Under the pieces are notes generated by a model. That model was given only the letters and a program-made list of their open reading frames with translations, was not told where the DNA came from and did not search any database. From positions 62,001-126,000 of the forward strand of contig NZ_JPEO01000005.1 of NCBI RefSeq assembly GCF_000753795.1: 64,000 nucleotides of DNA, given 5' to 3'. Every line of letters starts with the position of its first letter. The first letter of the stretch is position 1. Below are positions 61,342 to 64,000 of the stretch, one piece after another. The stretch is from Shewanella mangrovi (GTDB lineage Bacteria; Pseudomonadota; Gammaproteobacteria; Enterobacterales; Shewanellaceae). The position numbers were made by a program, and so were the translations under genes.

Positions 61342-63579
61342 TTAGAAGAAGCTTGCTTTCAGCTCAACACCCACAACACGTGGATCGTTGACGAAGCCAG
61401 TCAAGTTGTTGAAGTCGATAGCACCTGTTACACGAGTCGTGTTGGTGATGTTACGACCATACGCAGCTACTTCGTAATCTGTGTTACCCGCAGTCCAACG
61501 GTAACCTGCGCGTAGACCACCTTCTAACAGGTAGCGGCTTTCGAATTCTTTAGATTCGTACAGGAAGAAGTTAACTGAAGAGCGGTAAGCCCAGTCAGTG
61601 CTCGCAAACAGTTCACCGTCCGCCAATGGGTAGGTGTAGTTCGCGGTCATGTTAACTGTCCATTTTGGCGCTTGTGGCAGTGGGTTGCCATCGATGATAG
61701 CGTTGCCATTGGCGTCGATTGGATCTGTCACGGTACAGCCGCTACCACATACGCCAACAGCTAGTTGGTCGTCTTGGATTTCAGTGTGGTTGTAGCTCAC
61801 GCCAGCAGTTACCATGAAGTTACGAGTAACGGCAAACTGTGAGTCCATTTCAGCACCGTAACCAACAGATTTATCAGCGTTGATCAGACGGTTGTAGTTA
61901 GTACCACCGCCTACAGCAGTCAGCTGCTGGTTATCCAGCTGGTAGTAGTAAACGTCGAAGTTAACGCGACCACGGTTGTCCAGAATGTCAGACTTGATAC
62001 CCAACTCAGCGCTGGTCATCGTTTCAGAATCTGCCACTGTCACTTCGTCACCGAACAGCAAACGACCTTGGATTGATGGTGCGCGGAAGCCTTGTGCTAC
62101 GCGACCATACAGGTTGACGTCAGGTGTCAGAGTGTACACACCGCTGAGATCCCAGCTGATTTGGCCGTCTGAAGGGTTTGCGTACAATACGTCAGTTGCG
62201 CCGCCACCGATAGGTGATACTAGACGTTGTGCTTCAAAGTCTTTCTTATCGTGTGAGTAACGAATACCCGCAGTCACTTTGAATTCGTCAGTCACATCAA
62301 AATCTAACGAACCGAATACCGCCCATGCTTTGGTGTCTTGCTTCTGATAAGCGAAACCGTCTTGCGCGCCATTGCTATCAAAGTCATAGCTGTCGATGTT
62401 CAGCTCTTCATCGAAGTAGAACACACCCGCTTGCCAATCCAAACGACCTAGCTCGTTGGTGGCGATGCGCAGTTCTTGTGTCAATTGATGATGCTTCGGC
62501 AGGCCGTCAGCAGATTCAGAGTTGAAACCAACAACGCTGATACCTGGGGTTGCTGAAGTGTAGCCACCGTCAACGTCTGCACGAGAGTATGCTTCTGCTT
62601 TCTCGTAAGCGGTGATAGAGGTCAGTGTGTAGTCGCCGAAGTTGTATTCGAGTTTCGCGCTACCGCCTTTAGTGGTCACTGTTTGCTCTGCACGGCTGGC
62701 AGCGTTTTGATAAACGGTGTCACGGTCAAAACCGTCAACCAGATCATTACCGCCGACTTGCATCGCATTAGCATGGTTTACACGTGGGGTGCCATCAAGG
62801 TCACGGTAGTGCAGGTTAACCAGTGCGCTGAAATCGCTGTTTGGTTCCCACAGGACTTGCAGGCGAGCTGCTTTGTCATGGTAGCCTTCCAGCTGATCTT
62901 TCTTTTCAAAACCAGGGGCTTTGTTATCGACCCAGTCATCACGTTGTTGATCTAATACAGATAAACGTGCTGAAACTGTGTCAGTCAGGCCGCCACCTAC
63001 TGCGCCTTCAATGTTAGTAGTGTTGAAGGTACCGTATGATGCTTTCGCGTAAGCGCTGAATTCTTGTGTTGGTTTTTTGGTATCGAGTTTGATGATACCA
63101 GCAGTGGTGTTACGACCAAACAGGCTGCCTTGTGGGCCACGCAGCACTTCTACGCGTTCCATATCGAAGATTGGGTAGCCTTTCAGGATGGCGTTTTCTT
63201 GTACCACGTCATCGACGACCAAAGATACAGGTTGTGATGAGTTCAAATCGAAATCGGTATTACCCATGCCACGGATATAGAAACGTGGGAAGGTACGGCC
63301 GAAAGAAGATTCGATGTTCAGGCTAGGAATACGTGAAGCCATGAAACGCAGGTCGTTACCGGCAGCGCCCAGATTTTCCAATTCACTGCTTTTCAGCGCA
63401 GAGATGGCCAACGGCACTTCTTGTGCATTTTGTACGCGCTTTTGCGCAGTTACCATAATGCGTTCCAGTTTACCGTCGTTTTGGTCGTCTTGAGTTGCTT
63501 CGGCCGCATATGCCATTGAGCCAGTCGCGAGTAACGCGGCCTGTACGCTCAGGAATAATTTCGAAAAATTGTTCATCAT
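61342..63579 (-). CDS. TonB-dependent outer-membrane receptor (second)
   Basis: About 745 residues from the ATG at 63579 (a second ATG follows immediately; an upstream start at 63621 would precede the signal peptide). Signal peptide MMNNFSKLFLSVQAALLATG...AYA-AEA. TonB box-like ERIMVTAQKR. The plug contains VDDVVQENAILKGYPIFDMERVEVLRGPQGSLFGRNTTAG. It ends with VELKASFF. This is the large receptor type often used for siderophores or carbohydrates, but no ligand genes lie nearby. Monocistronic, with a long AT-rich leader. Confidence 0.92.
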   Translation of the reverse strand: MMNNFSKLFLSVQAALLATGSMAYAAEATQDDQNDGKLERIMVTAQKRVQNAQEVPLAISALKSSELENLGAAGNDLRFMASRIPSLNIESSFGRTFPRFYIRGMGNTDFDLNSSQPVSLVVDDVVQENAILKGYPIFDMERVEVLRGPQGSLFGRNTTAGIIKLDTKKPTQEFSAYAKASYGTFNTTNIEGAVGGGLTDTVSARLSVLDQQRDDWVDNKAPGFEKKDQLEGYHDKAARLQVLWEPNSDFSALVNLHYRDLDGTPRVNHANAMQVGGNDLVDGFDRDTVYQNAASRAEQTVTTKGGSAKLEYNFGDYTLTSITAYEKAEAYSRADVDGGYTSATPGISVVGFNSESADGLPKHHQLTQELRIATNELGRLDWQAGVFYFDEELNIDSYDFDSNGAQDGFAYQKQDTKAWAVFGSLDFDVTDEFKVTAGIRYSHDKKDFEAQRLVSPIGGGATDVLYANPSDGQISWDLSGVYTLTPDVNLYGRVAQGFRAPSIQGRLLFGDEVTVADSETMTSAELGIKSDILDNRGRVNFDVYYYQLDNQQLTAVGGGTNYNRLINADKSVGYGAEMDSQFAVTRNFMVTAGVSYNHTEIQDDQLAVGVCGSGCTVTDPIDANGNAIIDGNPLPQAPKWTVNMTANYTYPLADGELFASTDWAYRSSVNFFLYESKEFESRYLLEGGLRAGYRWTAGNTDYEVAAYGRNITNTTRVTGAIDFNNLTGFVNDPRVVGVELKASFF

Positions 63580-64000
63580 CGTAGGGTCTCTTGTTTGTAT
63601 AAAAGCATTGCTGTGAATCATGCAGCCACTCTCTTCTTACGCGGAAGTGGTCTGCGATTGCGCGGCATTTTAACTGCATCGTTTTTCAGATGAAACTTAA
63701 ATGTTTCAATTTTGAAATATACCGTCTACTTTTTGTTCAATAAAGTAGCAATCTATGTTTTTTCAGCATCCAACAGCATTTTTTGCTGCAATTTTGCCGA
63801 TTTATTCAGCAGATAATGCGACAGAAGTCGTATTCATTTGTACGAAAAAGGCAACGACGGTTCGCCTTTTTGTTATCAGTAGGTTATGCATTTGATAAGT
63901 ACCATTTGCTAAGTGATACAAAACATGCCGTGAATGTCGCGAGATCGGCGCAGCTTAGCGCGCAGGCATGGCTACCGGGAGAAAGTGGTGACGTTTGTCA
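63580..64000. other. Right-edge intergenic region
   Basis: About 420 bases with the receptor leader, a terminator-like hairpin at 63845 and then 130 bases whose coding status I cannot decide. A frame opening at 63934 on the plus strand has no ribosome site. Confidence 0.4.
63845..63871. terminator. Bidirectional-type terminator near the right edge
   Basis: AAAAAGGC (63845-63852) pairs with GCCTTTTT (63864-63871). A gene ending beyond the right edge on the minus strand, or one lost from view, would explain it. Confidence 0.75.

Noticed and set aside
63934-64000. Possible gene start at the right edge
   Set aside because: No ribosome site and only 22 codons visible, with no recognisable family.

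Overview
The window looks like a chromosomal segment of a Shewanella-type gammaproteobacterium (Shewanella or a close relative such as Ferrimonas). The grounds are a decaheme/MtrB-type extracellular DMSO reductase operon, an NrfBCD-like quinol-oxidising module, a complete menaquinone branch (menF, then menD-menH-menC-menE) and a moa-mod molybdenum operon behind a Moco riboswitch. Codon and base use is uniform, near 50% GC by eye, except for an AT-richer accessory segment at about 34.0-38.9 kb and the AT-rich intergenic regions around the dms operon. The assignment rests on gene content, not on a database match.

Layout. 0-1.5 kb: a partial gene and menF (minus strand). 1.9-7.5 kb: a tightly coupled six-gene plus-strand operon with a TonB-dependent receptor carrying an in-frame Gly/Ser minisatellite, an ECF-type transporter (double ATPase, T protein, candidate S component), a TiaS-like protein and a 76-residue four-cysteine protein. 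I do not recognise this as a described system. 7.6-9.8 kb: HD-GYP protein, PqiA-like protein, small membrane protein. 9.8-15.4 kb: HME-RND efflux operon (OMF-MFP-RND-DUF3240, minus strand), divergent from a membrane-anchored LuxR-type regulator with two palindromes between them. 16.1-19.4 kb: YeiH-like transporter, then a stand-alone malate-synthase-G-like domain protein divergent from a DUF3612-type XRE regulator. 19.4-23.1 kb: chemoreceptor and ETF-quinone oxidoreductase.

23.3-28.3 kb: Moco riboswitch, moaA-moaC-moaD-moaE and modA-modB-modC in one operon. It makes the pyranopterin and imports molybdate, which fits the molybdoenzyme DmsA 25 kb away. 28.5-33.1 kb: PepSY protein with a two-component system, an RluA-type pseudouridine synthase and a MetE-like protein. 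33.1-38.9 kb: an EamA transporter, then an accessory segment between it and menE. The accessory segment has two minus-strand cassettes bounded by three attC-like sites: a membrane protein, and a nuclease-methylase/specificity pair that looks like a two-subunit (BcgI-like) restriction-modification system. Structured non-coding repeats lie on both sides.

38.9-43.9 kb: menDHCE, making menaquinone precursors. 44.0-56.6 kb: respiratory region with a LysR regulator, a DUF2726-like membrane protein, pentaheme NrfB, ferredoxin NrfC and NrfD without NrfA, a MarR regulator, then dmsE-dmsF-dmsA-dmsB-dmsG-dmsH. Electrons would pass from menaquinol through a quinol dehydrogenase to DmsE, cross the outer membrane through the DmsE/DmsF conduit and reach DmsAB outside. 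NrfBCD could be an additional quinol-oxidising entry. 57.2-63.6 kb: OprB-like porin, M14 peptidase, PadR regulator and a second TonB-dependent receptor, each separated by clear intrinsic terminators.
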